64,000 nt of DNA from Xiphydria camelus. Its lineage: Eukaryota > Arthropoda > Insecta > Hymenoptera > Xiphydriidae. A program made the translations under genes and the position numbers. This document shows, one piece after another, positions 1 through 9,330 of the stretch; the first letter of the stretch is position 1, and every line of letters starts with the position of its first letter. Location: the NCBI GenBank assembly GCA_963678675.1, contig OY783198.1, positions 20,694,684-20,758,683 on the forward strand. The letters run 5' to 3'. Below the pieces are notes generated by a model. The model had not been told where the DNA came from. It did no database searches and worked only from the letters and a program-made list of their open reading frames with translations.

Positions 1-634
1 TTTTCGCAAAAATCGAAATCTCTGGAATCGAATTCTCGACCATCCTATCTTATGTATTTTTTCGCGCTGATTACGAAAATGATATATTTATTGAGGAAAT
101 CTCAACGGAACACCGAGATATCGATGATTTCTTGCGGAAAAAAAAATTTCTTTATACACAAAATCAGCGTTATTTCATATTTCCTTTGAGATTTCGACCA
201 AATAACCGTGCTTTTCGGAATCAGCGTAAAAAAATACATCGGATAGGGTGGTCGAGATTCCAATTCCGAAGATTTTCATTTTTCGAAAAAATTGACAATT
301 TCTGTAAGGTCGGGACCTTACAGAAAATGCGATTTTTCGCAAAAATCGAAATCTCTGGAATCGAATTCTCGACCATCCTATCTTATGTATTTTTTCGCGC
401 TGATTACGAAAATGATATATTTATTGAGGAAATCTCAACGGAACACCGAGATATCGATGATTTCTTGCGGAGAAAAAAATTTCTTTATACACAAAATCAG
501 CGTTATTTCATATTTCCTTTGAGATCTCGACCAAATAACCGTGCTTTTCGGAATCAGCGTAAAAAAATACATCGGATAGGGTGGTCGAGATTCCAATTCC
601 GAAGATTTTCATTTTTCGAAAAAATTGACAATTT

Positions 635-656
635 CTGTAAGGTCGGGACCTTACAG
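635..656. repeat. Axis-1 core palindrome (representative)
   Basis: The arm CTGTAAGGTC, the dinucleotide GG, and the exact reverse complement of the arm. Flanking TTT and AAA extend the perfect arms to 13 bp (632-659), and pairing resumes after one A/A mismatch. The core recurs every 333 bp (302-323, 635-656, 968-989 and so on) in all 176 normal units. Only four units vary, and there the centre is CC instead of GG. Such strict conservation in an otherwise drifting repeat suggests either very recent spread or a constrained binding or structural site; the sequence alone cannot separate these. Confidence 0.95.
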
Positions 657-811
657 AAAATGCGATTTTTCGCAAAAATCGAAATCTCTGGAATCGAATT
701 CTCGACCATCCTATCTTATGTATTTTTTCGCGCTGATTACGAAAATGATATATTTATTGAGGAAATCTCAACGGAACACCGAGATATCGATGATTTCTTG
801 CGGAAAAAAAA
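646..811 (+). repeat. Half-monomer, forward orientation (axis 1 to axis 2)
   Basis: This right half runs from the centre of the GG core to the A/T run. Its reverse complement resembles the other half of the monomer. From GACCTTACAG through TCTCGACCA, CCTATC, TGTATTTTTT and CGCTGATT the two halves line up with one short gap and, by eye, about three quarters identity. Beyond CGCTGATT the match continues more weakly towards axis 2. The 333-bp monomer is therefore an inverted dimer of a roughly 166-bp ancestral repeat. Confidence 0.85.
663..681. repeat. Secondary 8-bp-arm hairpin in the right half (representative)
   Basis: CGATTTTT, then CGC, then AAAAATCG: a perfect short inverted repeat beside the core, present once in each normal unit (330-348 in the first full unit). 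J units carry altered versions in both arms. It is nested inside the larger axis-1 dyad. Confidence 0.85.
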
Positions 812-978
812 ATTTCTTTATACACAAAATCAGCGTTATTTCATATTTCCTTTGAGATCTCGACCAAATAACCGTGCTTTTCGGAATCAGCGTAAAAAAA
901 TACATCGGATAGGGTGGTCGAGATTCCAATTCCGAAGATTTTCATTTTTCGAAAAAATTGACAATTTCTGTAAGGTCG
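812..978 (-). repeat. Half-monomer, inverted orientation (axis 2 to next axis 1)
   Basis: Read on the minus strand, this half has the same order of landmarks as 646-811: GACCTTACAG, the T-rich stretch, TCTCGACCA, CCCTATC, TGTATTTTTTT, ACGCTGATT. The antisense reading frame here even encodes a peptide similar to the sense one (both contain runs like SRPxYxMYFFxLI and KSQR), which follows from the inverted relationship and not from coding function. The two halves have diverged well beyond the differences seen between whole monomers. The inversion therefore predates amplification of the 333-bp unit. Confidence 0.85.
945..956. repeat. TTTTTCGAAAAA perfect palindrome (representative)
   Basis: A 12-bp self-complementary stretch in the left arm of every normal unit, just before TTGACAATTT. 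It is the arm counterpart of the CGATTTTT hairpin. At 60261 a G-to-A change destroys it in one unit, the only visible loss. Confidence 0.8.
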
Positions 979-3900
979 GGACCTTACAGAAAATGCGATT
1001 TTTCGCAAAAATCGAAATCTCTGGAATCGAATTCTCGACCATCCTATCTTATGTATTTTTTCGCGCTGATTACGAAAATGATATATTTATTGAGGAAATC
1101 TCAACGGAACACCGAGATATCGATGATTTCTTGCGGAAAAAAAAATTTCTTTATACACAAAATCAGCGTTATTTCATATTTCCTTTGAGATCTCGACCAA
1201 ATAACCGTGCTTTTCGGAATCAGCGTAAAAAAATACATCGGATAGGGTGGTCGAGATTCCAATTCCGAAGATTTTCATTTTTCGAAAAAATTGACAATTT
1301 CTGTAAGGTCGGGACCTTACAGAAAATGCGATTTTTCGCAAAAATCGAAATCTCTGGAATCGAATTCTCGACCATCCTATCTTATGTATTTTTTCGCGCT
1401 GATTACGAAAATGATATATTTATTGAGGAAATCTCAACGGAACACCGAGATATCGATGATTTCTTGCGGAAAAAAAAATTTCTTTATACACAAAATCAGC
1501 GTTATTTCATATTTCCTTTGAGATCTCGACCAAATAACCGTGCTTTTCGGAATCAGCGTAAAAAAATACATCGGATAGGGTGGTCGAGATTCCAATTCCG
1601 AAGATTTTCATTTTTCGAAAAAATTGACAATTTCTGTAAGGTCGGGACCTTACAGAAAATGCGATTTTTCGCAAAAATCGAAATCTCTGGAATCGAATTC
1701 TCGACCATCCTATCTTATGTATTTTTTTACGCTGACTACGAAAATGATATATTTATTGAGGAAATCTCAACGGAACACCGAGATATCGATGATTTCTTGC
1801 GGAAAAAAATATTTCTTTATACACAAAATCTGCGTTATTTCATATTTCCTTTGAGATCTCGACCAAATAACCGTGCTTTTCGGAATCAGCGTAAAAAAAT
1901 ACATCGGATAGGGTGGTCGAGATTCCAATTCCGAAGATTTTCATTTTTCGAAAAAATTGACAATTTCTGTAAGGTCGGGACCTTACAGAAAATGCGATTT
2001 TTCGCAAAAATCGAAATCTCTGGAATCGAATTCTCGACCATCCTATCTTATGTATTTTTTCGCGCTGATTACGAAAATGATATATTTATTGAGGAAATCT
2101 CAACGGAACACCGAGATATCGATGATTTCTTGCGGAAAAAAAAATTTCTTTATACACAAAATCAGCGTTATTTCATATTTCCTTTGAGATCTCGACCAAA
2201 TAACCGTGCTTTTCGGAATCAGCGTAAAAAAATACATCGGATAGGGTGGTCGAGATTCCAATTCCGAAGATTTTCATTTTTCGAAAAAATTGACAATTTC
2301 TGTAAGGTCGGGACCTTACAGAAAATGCGATTTTTCGCAAAAATCGAAATCTCTGGAATCGAATTCTCGACCATCCTATCTTATGTATTTTTTTACGCTG
2401 ACTACGAAAATGATATATTTATTGAGGAAATCTCAACGGAACACCGAGATATCGATGATTTCTTGCGGAAAAAAATATTTCTTTATACACAAAATCTGCG
2501 TTATTTCATATTTCCTTTGAGATCTCGACCAAATAACCGTGCTTTTCGGAATCAGCGTAAAAAAATACATCGGATAGGGTGGTCGAGATTCCAATTCCGA
2601 AGATTTTCATTTTTCGAAAAAATTGACAATTTCTGTAAGGTCGGGACCTTACAGAAAATGCGATTTTTCGCAAAAATCGAAATCTCTGGAATCGAATTCT
2701 CGACCATCCTATCTTATGTATTTTTTCGCGCTGATTACGAAAATGATATATTTATTGAGGAAATCTCAACGGAACACCGAGATATCGATGATTTCTTGCG
2801 GAAAAAAAAATTTCTTTATACACAAAATCAGCGTTATTTCATATTTCCTTTGAGATCTCGACCAAATAACCGTGCTTTTCGGAATCAGCGTAAAAAAATA
2901 CATCGGATAGGGTGGTCGAGATTCCAATTCCGAAGATTTTCATTTTTCGAAAAAATTGACAATTTCTGTAAGGTCGGGACCTTACAGAAAATGCGATTTT
3001 TCGCAAAAATCGAAATCTCTGGAATCGAATTCTCGACCATCCTATCTTATGTATTTTTTCGCGCTGATTACGAAAATGATATATTTATTGAGGAAATCTC
3101 AACGGAACACCGAGATATCGATGATTTCTTGCGGAAAAAAAAATTTCTTTATACACAAAATCAGCGTTATTTCATATTTCCTTTGAGATCTCGACCAAAT
3201 AACCGTGCTTTTCGGAATCAGCGTAAAAAAATACATCGGATAGGGTGGTCGAGATTCCAATTCCGAAGATTTTCATTTTTCGAAAAAATTGACAATTTCT
3301 GTAAGGTCGGGACCTTACAGAAAATGCGATTTTTCGCAAAAATCGAAATCTCTGGAATCGAATTCTCGACCATCCTATCTTATGTATTTTTTCGCGCTGA
3401 TTACGAAAATGATATATTTATTGAGGAAATCTCAACGGAACACCGAGATATCGATGATTTCTTGCGGAAAAAAAAATTTCTTTATACACAAAATCAGCGT
3501 TATTTCATATTTCCTTTGAGATCTCGACCAAATAACCGTGCTTTTCGGAATCAGCGTAAAAAAATACATCGGATAGGGTGGTCGAGATTCCAATTCCGAA
3601 GATTTTCATTTTTCGAAAAAATTGACAATTTCTGTAAGGTCGGGACCTTACAGAAAATGCGATTTTTCGCAAAAATCGAAATCTCTGGAATCGAATTCTC
3701 GACCATCCTATCTTATGTATTTTTTCGCGCTGATTACGAAAATGATATATTTATTGAGGAAATCTCAACGGAACACCGAGATATCGATGATTTCTTGCGG
3801 AAAAAAAAATTTCTTTATACACAAAATCAGCGTTATTTCATATTTCCTTTGAGATCTCGACCAAATAACCGTGCTTTTCGGAATCAGCGTAAAAAAATAC

Positions 3901-5546
3901 ATCGGATAGGGTGGTCGAGATTCCAATTCCGAAGATTTTCATTTTTCGAAAAAATTGACAATTTCTGTAAGGTCGGGACCTTACAGAAAATGCGATTTTT
4001 CGCAAAAATCGAAATCTCTGGAATCGAATTCTCGACCATCCTATCTTATGTATTTTTTTACGCTGACTACGAAAATGATATATTTATTGAGGAAATCTCA
4101 ACGGAACACCGAGATATCGATGATTTCTTGCGGAAAAAAATATTTCTTTATACACAAAATCTGCGTTATTTCATATTTCCTTTGAGATCTCGACCAAATA
4201 ACCGTGCTTTTCGGAATCAGCGTAAAAAAATACATCGGATAGGGTGGTCGAGATTCCAATTCCGAAGATTTTCATTTTTCGAAAAAATTGACAATTTCTG
4301 TAAGGTCGGGACCTTACAGAAAATGCGATTTTTCGCAAAAATCGAAATCTCTGGAATCGAATTCTCGACCATCCTATCTTATGTATTTTTTCGCGCTGAT
4401 TACGAAAATGATATATTTATTGAGGAAATCTCAACGGAACACCGAGATATCGATGATTTCTTGCGGAAAAAAAAATTTCTTTATACACAAAATCAGCGTT
4501 ATTTCATATTTCCTTTGAGATCTCGACCAAATAACCGTGCTTTTCGGAATCAGCGTAAAAAAATACATCGGATAGGGTGGTCGAGATTCCAATTCCGAAG
4601 ATTTTCATTTTTCGAAAAAATTGACAATTTCTGTAAGGTCGGGACCTTACAGAAAATGCGATTTTTCGCAAAAATCGAAATCTCTGGAATCGAATTCTCG
4701 ACCATCCTATCTTATGTATTTTTTTACGCTGACTACGAAAATGATATATTTATTGAGGAAATCTCAACGGAACACCGAGATATCGATGATTTCTTGCGGA
4801 AAAAAATATTTCTTTATACACAAAATCTGCGTTATTTCATATTTCCTTTGAGATCTCGACCAAATAACCGTGCTTTTCGGAATCAGCGTAAAAAAATACA
4901 TCGGATAGGGTGGTCGAGATTCCAATTCCGAAGATTTTCATTTTTCGAAAAAATTGACAATTTCTGTAAGGTCGGGACCTTACAGAAAATGCGATTTTTC
5001 GCAAAAATCGAAATCTCTGGAATCGAATTCTCGACCATCCTATCTTATGTATTTTTTCGCGCTGATTACGAAAATGATATATTTATTGAGGAAATCTCAA
5101 CGGAACACCGAGATATCGATGATTTCTTGCGGAAAAAAAAATTTCTTTATACACAAAATCAGCGTTATTTCATATTTCCTTTGAGATCTCGACCAAATAA
5201 CCGTGCTTTTCGGAATCAGCGTAAAAAAATACATCGGATAGGGTGGTCGAGATTCCAATTCCGAAGATTTTCATTTTTCGAAAAAATTGACAATTTCTGT
5301 AAGGTCGGGACCTTACAGAAAATGCGATTTTTCGCAAAAATCGAAATCTCTGGAATCGAATTCTCGACCATCCTATCTTATGTATTTTTTCGCGCTGATT
5401 ACGAAAATGATATATTTATTGAGGAAATCTCAACGGAACACCGAGATATCGATGATTTCTGGCGGAAAAAAAAATTTCTTTATACACAAAATCAGCGTTA
5501 TTTCATATTTCCTTTGAGATCTCGACCAAATAACCGTGCTTTTCGG

Positions 5547-5712
5547 AATCAGCGTAAAAAAATACATAAGATAGGGTGATCCAGAATTCGATTCCAGAGA
5601 TTTCGATTTTTGCGAAAAATCTAAGGGGTATGCCTTAGATTTTTTGCAAAAATCGAAATGTCTGGAATCGAATTCTCGACCATCCTATCTTATGTATTTT
5701 TTCGCGCTGATT
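5547..5712. repeat. J palindrome 1 (J-W)
   Basis: First of 17 near-perfect 166-bp palindromes. Arms run from AATCAGCG to CGCTGATT and meet at CTAAGG-GGTATG-CCTTAG (5621-5638). About 7 mismatches occur over 80-bp arms, against roughly a quarter of positions in a normal unit. Much of the left arm is an exact inverted copy of the normal right arm. The unit carries two EcoRI sites (5584 and 5670). The following axis-2 segment has GATATG, an eight-base A run and the F mark, which define the J-W subtype; the unit is 311 bp. Confidence 0.95.
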
Positions 5713-7222
5713 ACGAAAATGATATATTTATTGAGGAAATCTCAACGGAACACCGAGATATGGATGATTTCTTGCGGAAAAAAAATTTCTTTATACACAA
5801 AATCAGCGTTATTTCATATTTCCTTTGAGATTTCGACCAAATAACCGTGCTTTTCGGAATCAGCGTAAAAAAATACATCGGATAGGGTGGTCGAGATTCC
5901 AATTCCGAAGATTTTCATTTTTCGAAAAAATTGACAATTTCTGTAAGGTCGGGACCTTACAGAAAATGCGATTTTTCGCAAAAATCGAAATCTCTGGAAT
6001 CGAATTCTCGACCATCCTATCTTATGTATTTTTTCGCGCTGATTACGAAAATGATATATTTATTGAGGAAATCTCAACGGAACACCGAGATATCGATGAT
6101 TTCTTGCGGAAAAAAAAATTTCTTTATACACAAAATCAGCGTTATTTCATATTTCCTTTGAGATCTCGACCAAATAACCGTGCTTTTCGGAATCAGCGTA
6201 AAAAAATACATCGGATAGGGTGGTCGAGATTCCAATTCCGAAGATTTTCATTTTTCGAAAAAATTGACAATTTCTGTAAGGTCGGGACCTTACAGAAAAT
6301 GCGATTTTTCGCAAAAATCGAAATCTCTGGAATCGAATTCTCGACCATCCTATCTTATGTATTTTTTTACGCTGACTACGAAAATGATATATTTATTGAG
6401 GAAATCTCAACGGAACACCGAGATATCGATGATTTCTTGCGGAAAAAAATATTTCTTTATACACAAAATCTGCGTTATTTCATATTTCCTTTGAGATCTC
6501 GACCAAATAACCGTGCTTTTCGGAATCAGCGTAAAAAAATACATCGGATAGGGTGGTCGAGATTCCAATTCCGAAGATTTTCATTTTTCGAAAAAATTGA
6601 CAATTTCTGTAAGGTCGGGACCTTACAGAAAATGCGATTTTTCGCAAAAATCGAAATCTCTGGAATCGAATTCTCGACCATCCTATCTTATGTATTTTTT
6701 CGCGCTGATTACGAAAATGATATATTTATTGAGGAAATCTCAACGGAACACCGAGATATCGATGATTTCTTGCGGAAAAAAAAATTTCTTTATACACAAA
6801 ATCAGCGTTATTTCATATTTCCTTTGAGATCTCGACCAAATAACCGTGCTTTTCGGAATCAGCGTAAAAAAATACATCGGATAGGGTGGTCGAGATTCCA
6901 ATTCCGAAGATTTTCATTTTTCGAAAAAATTGACAATTTCTGTAAGGTCGGGACCTTACAGAAAATGCGATTTTTCGCAAAAATCGAAATCTCTGGAATC
7001 GAATTCTCGACCATCCTATCTTATGTATTTTTTCGCGCTGATTACGAAAATGATATATTTATTGAGGAAATCTCAACGGAACACCGAGATATCGATGATT
7101 TCTTGCGGAGAAAAAAATTTCTTTATACACAAAATCAGCGTTATTTCATATTTCCTTTGAGATCTCGACCAAATAACCGTGCTTTTCGGAATCAGCGTAA
7201 AAAAATACATAAGATAGGGTGA
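5580..7222 (+). repeat. Block 1, 5 units: J-W, A, T, A, E
   Basis: 1,643 bp, equal to 4 x 333 + 311. The first unit is a J-W with a one-base deletion in its A run. The E unit at 6930 closes the block before the next J. Confidence 0.9.
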
Positions 7223-7355
7223 TCCAGAATTCGATTCCAGAGATTTCGATTTTTGCGAAAAATCTAAGGGGTATGCCTTAGATTTTTTGCAAAAATCGAA
7301 ATGTCTGGAATCGAATTCTCGACCATCCTATCTTATGTATTTTTTCGCGCTGATT
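7190..7355. repeat. J palindrome 2 (J-W)
   Basis: Same structure and same subtype marks as palindrome 1 (GATATG, eight-base A run, F). Preceded by an E unit. Confidence 0.95.
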
Positions 7356-7841
7356 ACGAAAATGATATATTTATTGAGGAAATCTCAACGGAACACCGAG
7401 ATATGGATGATTTCTTGCGGAAAAAAAATTTCTTTATACACAAAATCAGCGTTATTTCATATTTCCTTTGAGATTTCGACCAAATAACCGTGCTTTTCGG
7501 AATCAGCGTAAAAAAATACATCGGATAGGGTGGTCGAGATTCCAATTCCGAAGATTTTCATTTTTCGAAAAAATTGACAATTTCTGTAAGGTCGGGACCT
7601 TACAGAAAATGCGATTTTTCGCAAAAATCGAAATCTCTGGAATCGAATTCTCGACCATCCTATCTTATGTATTTTTTCGCGCTGATTACGAAAATGATAT
7701 ATTTATTGAGGAAATCTCAACGGAACACCGAGATATCGATGATTTCTTGCGGAAAAAAAAATTTCTTTATACACAAAATCAGCGTTATTTCATATTTCCT
7801 TTGAGATCTCGACCAAATAACCGTGCTTTTCGGAATCAGCG

Positions 7842-7849
7842 TAAAAAAT
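7842..7849. other. One-base deletion in an A run; 332-bp monomer
   Basis: GTAAAAAATAC has six A where normal units have seven. It is the only length change I see in a non-J unit, and it breaks the otherwise endless forward frame at 7860 without any neighbouring compensation. Confidence 0.85.
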
Positions 7850-7915
7850 ACATCGGATAGGGTGGTCGAGATTCCAATTCCGAAGATTTTCATTTTTCGA
7901 AAAAATTGACAATTT

Positions 7916-7937
7916 CTGTAAGGTCCCGACCTTACAG
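7916..7937. repeat. R-type core: centre GG replaced by CC
   Basis: The arms are unchanged but the centre (7926-7927) reads CC, so the 22-bp core equals the reverse complement of the normal core. The flanking A/A mismatch outside the 13-bp arms is unchanged, which limits any inversion to at most 28 bp. Confidence 0.95.
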
Positions 7938-9164
7938 AAAATGCGATTTTTCGCAAAAATCGAAATCTCTGGAATCGAATTCTCGACCATCCTATCTTAT
8001 GTATTTTTTCGCGCTGATTACGAAAATGATATATTTATTGAGGAAATCTCAACGGAACACCGAGATATCGATGATTTCTTGCGGAAAAAAAAATTTCTTT
8101 ATACACAAAATCAGCGTTATTTCATATTTCCTTTGAGATCTCGACCAAATAACCGTGCTTTTCGGAATCAGCGTAAAAAAATACATCGGATAGGGTGGTC
8201 GAGATTCCAATTCCGAAGATTTTCATTTTTCGAAAAAATTGACAATTTCTGTAAGGTCGGGACCTTACAGAAAATGCGATTTTTCGCAAAAATCGAAATC
8301 TCTGGAATCGAATTCTCGACCATCCTATCTTATGTATTTTTTCGCGCTGATTACGAAAATGATATATTTATTGAGGAAATCTCAACGGAACACCGAGATA
8401 TCGATGATTTCTTGCGGAAAAAAAAATTTCTTTATACACAAAATCAGCGTTATTTCATATTTCCTTTGAGATCTCGACCAAATAACCGTGCTTTTCGGAA
8501 TCAGCGTAAAAAAATACATCGGATAGGGTGGTCGAGATTCCAATTCCGAAGATTTTCATTTTTCGAAAAAATTGACAATTTCTGTAAGGTCGGGACCTTA
8601 CAGAAAATGCGATTTTTCGCAAAAATCGAAATCTCTGGAATCGAATTCTCGACCATCCTATCTTATGTATTTTTTTACGCTGACTACGAAAATGATATAT
8701 TTATTGAGGAAATCTCAACGGAACACCGAGATATCGATGATTTCTTGCGGAAAAAAATATTTCTTTATACACAAAATCTGCGTTATTTCATATTTCCTTT
8801 GAGATCTCGACCAAATAACCGTGCTTTTCGGAATCAGCGTAAAAAAATACATCGGATAGGGTGGTCGAGATTCCAATTCCGAAGATTTTCATTTTTCGAA
8901 AAAATTGACAATTTCTGTAAGGTCGGGACCTTACAGAAAATGCGATTTTTCGCAAAAATCGAAATCTCTGGAATCGAATTCTCGACCATCCTATCTTATG
9001 TATTTTTTCGCGCTGATTACGAAAATGATATATTTATTGAGGAAATCTCAACGGAACACCGAGATATCGATGATTTCTTGCGGAGAAAAAAATTTCTTTA
9101 TACACAAAATCAGCGTTATTTCATATTTCCTTTGAGATCTCGACCAAATAACCGTGCTTTTCGG

Positions 9165-9330
9165 AATCAGCGTAAAAAAATACATAAGATAGGGTGATCC
9201 AGAATTCGATTCCAGAGATTTCGATTTTTGCGAAAAATCTAAGGGGTATGCCTTAGATTTTTTGCAAAAATCGAAATGTCTGGAATCGAATTCTCGACCA
9301 TCCTATCTTATGTATTTTTTCGCGCTGATT
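9165..9330. repeat. J palindrome 3 (J-L)
   Basis: Standard J palindrome. The axis-2 segment that follows has AAAAAATATTTC and AAAATCTGCG, as in T units, although the right arm has the A-type CGCGCTGATT; this is the J-L hybrid subtype. A V unit (GAGGTATCG) follows. Confidence 0.95.

Larger units (their letters stand above)
625..957 (+). repeat. Representative consensus (type A) 333-bp monomer
   Basis: This unit is chosen as the reference. It starts at TTGACAATTT, contains the axis-1 core (635-656), a 19-nt hairpin with 8-bp arms CGATTTTT (663-681), EcoRI GAATTC (696-701), ATCGAT/GATATC overlapping sites, the nine-base A run near axis 2 (about 811), and BglII AGATCT (855-860). It ends just after TTTTTCGAAAAA, a 12-bp perfect palindrome. 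Composition is 60 C, 57 G and 22 CpG in 333 bases. The unit begins at an arbitrary phase, since a tandem repeat has no true start. 92 of the 176 normal units are of this type at the level I compared. Confidence 0.95.
625..5286 (+). repeat. 7-mer higher-order repeat, two tandem copies (2 x 2,331 bp)
   Basis: The unit order A-A-A-T-A-T-A occurs at 625-2955 and again at 2956-5286, a lag of 7 x 333 bp. The T units at 1624 and 2290 correspond to those at 3955 and 4621. This 7-mer is not the period used elsewhere in the window. Confidence 0.8.
1..5579 (+). repeat. Block 0, partial: E-AAATATA-AAATATA-G
   Basis: The window opens inside a unit carrying the F mark, followed by 16 normal units starting at 292: E, then AAATATA twice, then G, ending at the first J unit. 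The E unit at 292 is followed by a consensus unit, whereas every other E unit is followed directly by J. Confidence 0.9.
7223..9197 (+). repeat. Block 2, 6 units: J-W, A(del), R, A, T, E
   Basis: 1,975 bp, equal to 5 x 333 + 312 minus two single-base deletions. One deletion is in the J-W A run and the other is in the A run at about 7846. It contains the first core with a CC centre (7926-7927). Confidence 0.9.

Noticed and set aside
302..323. Rho-independent terminator or attachment site, from the perfect palindrome
   Set aside because: It recurs 176 times in non-coding satellite, without a gene upstream or any integrase-like gene. The T-rich flank is part of the symmetrical arms.
292..522. 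Repeated 76-residue frames, one per monomer, starting at TTGACAATTT
   Set aside because: They lie in a second frame of the same satellite and use a non-ATG start. 176 near-identical copies at exact 333-bp spacing reflect the repeat, not a gene family.
625..957. CENP-B box
   Set aside because: I looked for the core pattern TTCG, four bases, A, two bases, CGGG on both strands. The only CGGG is at the palindrome centre and the required TTCG and A are not at the right distance.
132..5579. Apparent 1,815-residue protein, and similar frames of 130 to 3,740 residues (for example 9276-12839, 28131-38354, 50337-61559)
   Set aside because: The frame stays open only because the repeat length is a multiple of three. 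Its ends are set by J units, its starts by chance ATG-like codons, variants are mostly non-synonymous, frameshifts occur, and no domain, signal or plausible ribosome-binding or splice context is seen.
5547..5712. Miniature inverted-repeat transposon (MITE) inserted at J
   Set aside because: J replaces the axis-1 region and shortens the unit by 21 bp instead of adding DNA. There is no target-site duplication, and its arms derive from the satellite itself.
5711..5902. Antisense frame with a peptide resembling the sense peptide
   Set aside because: The similarity follows directly from the inverted-dimer structure of the monomer; there is no independent evidence of coding.
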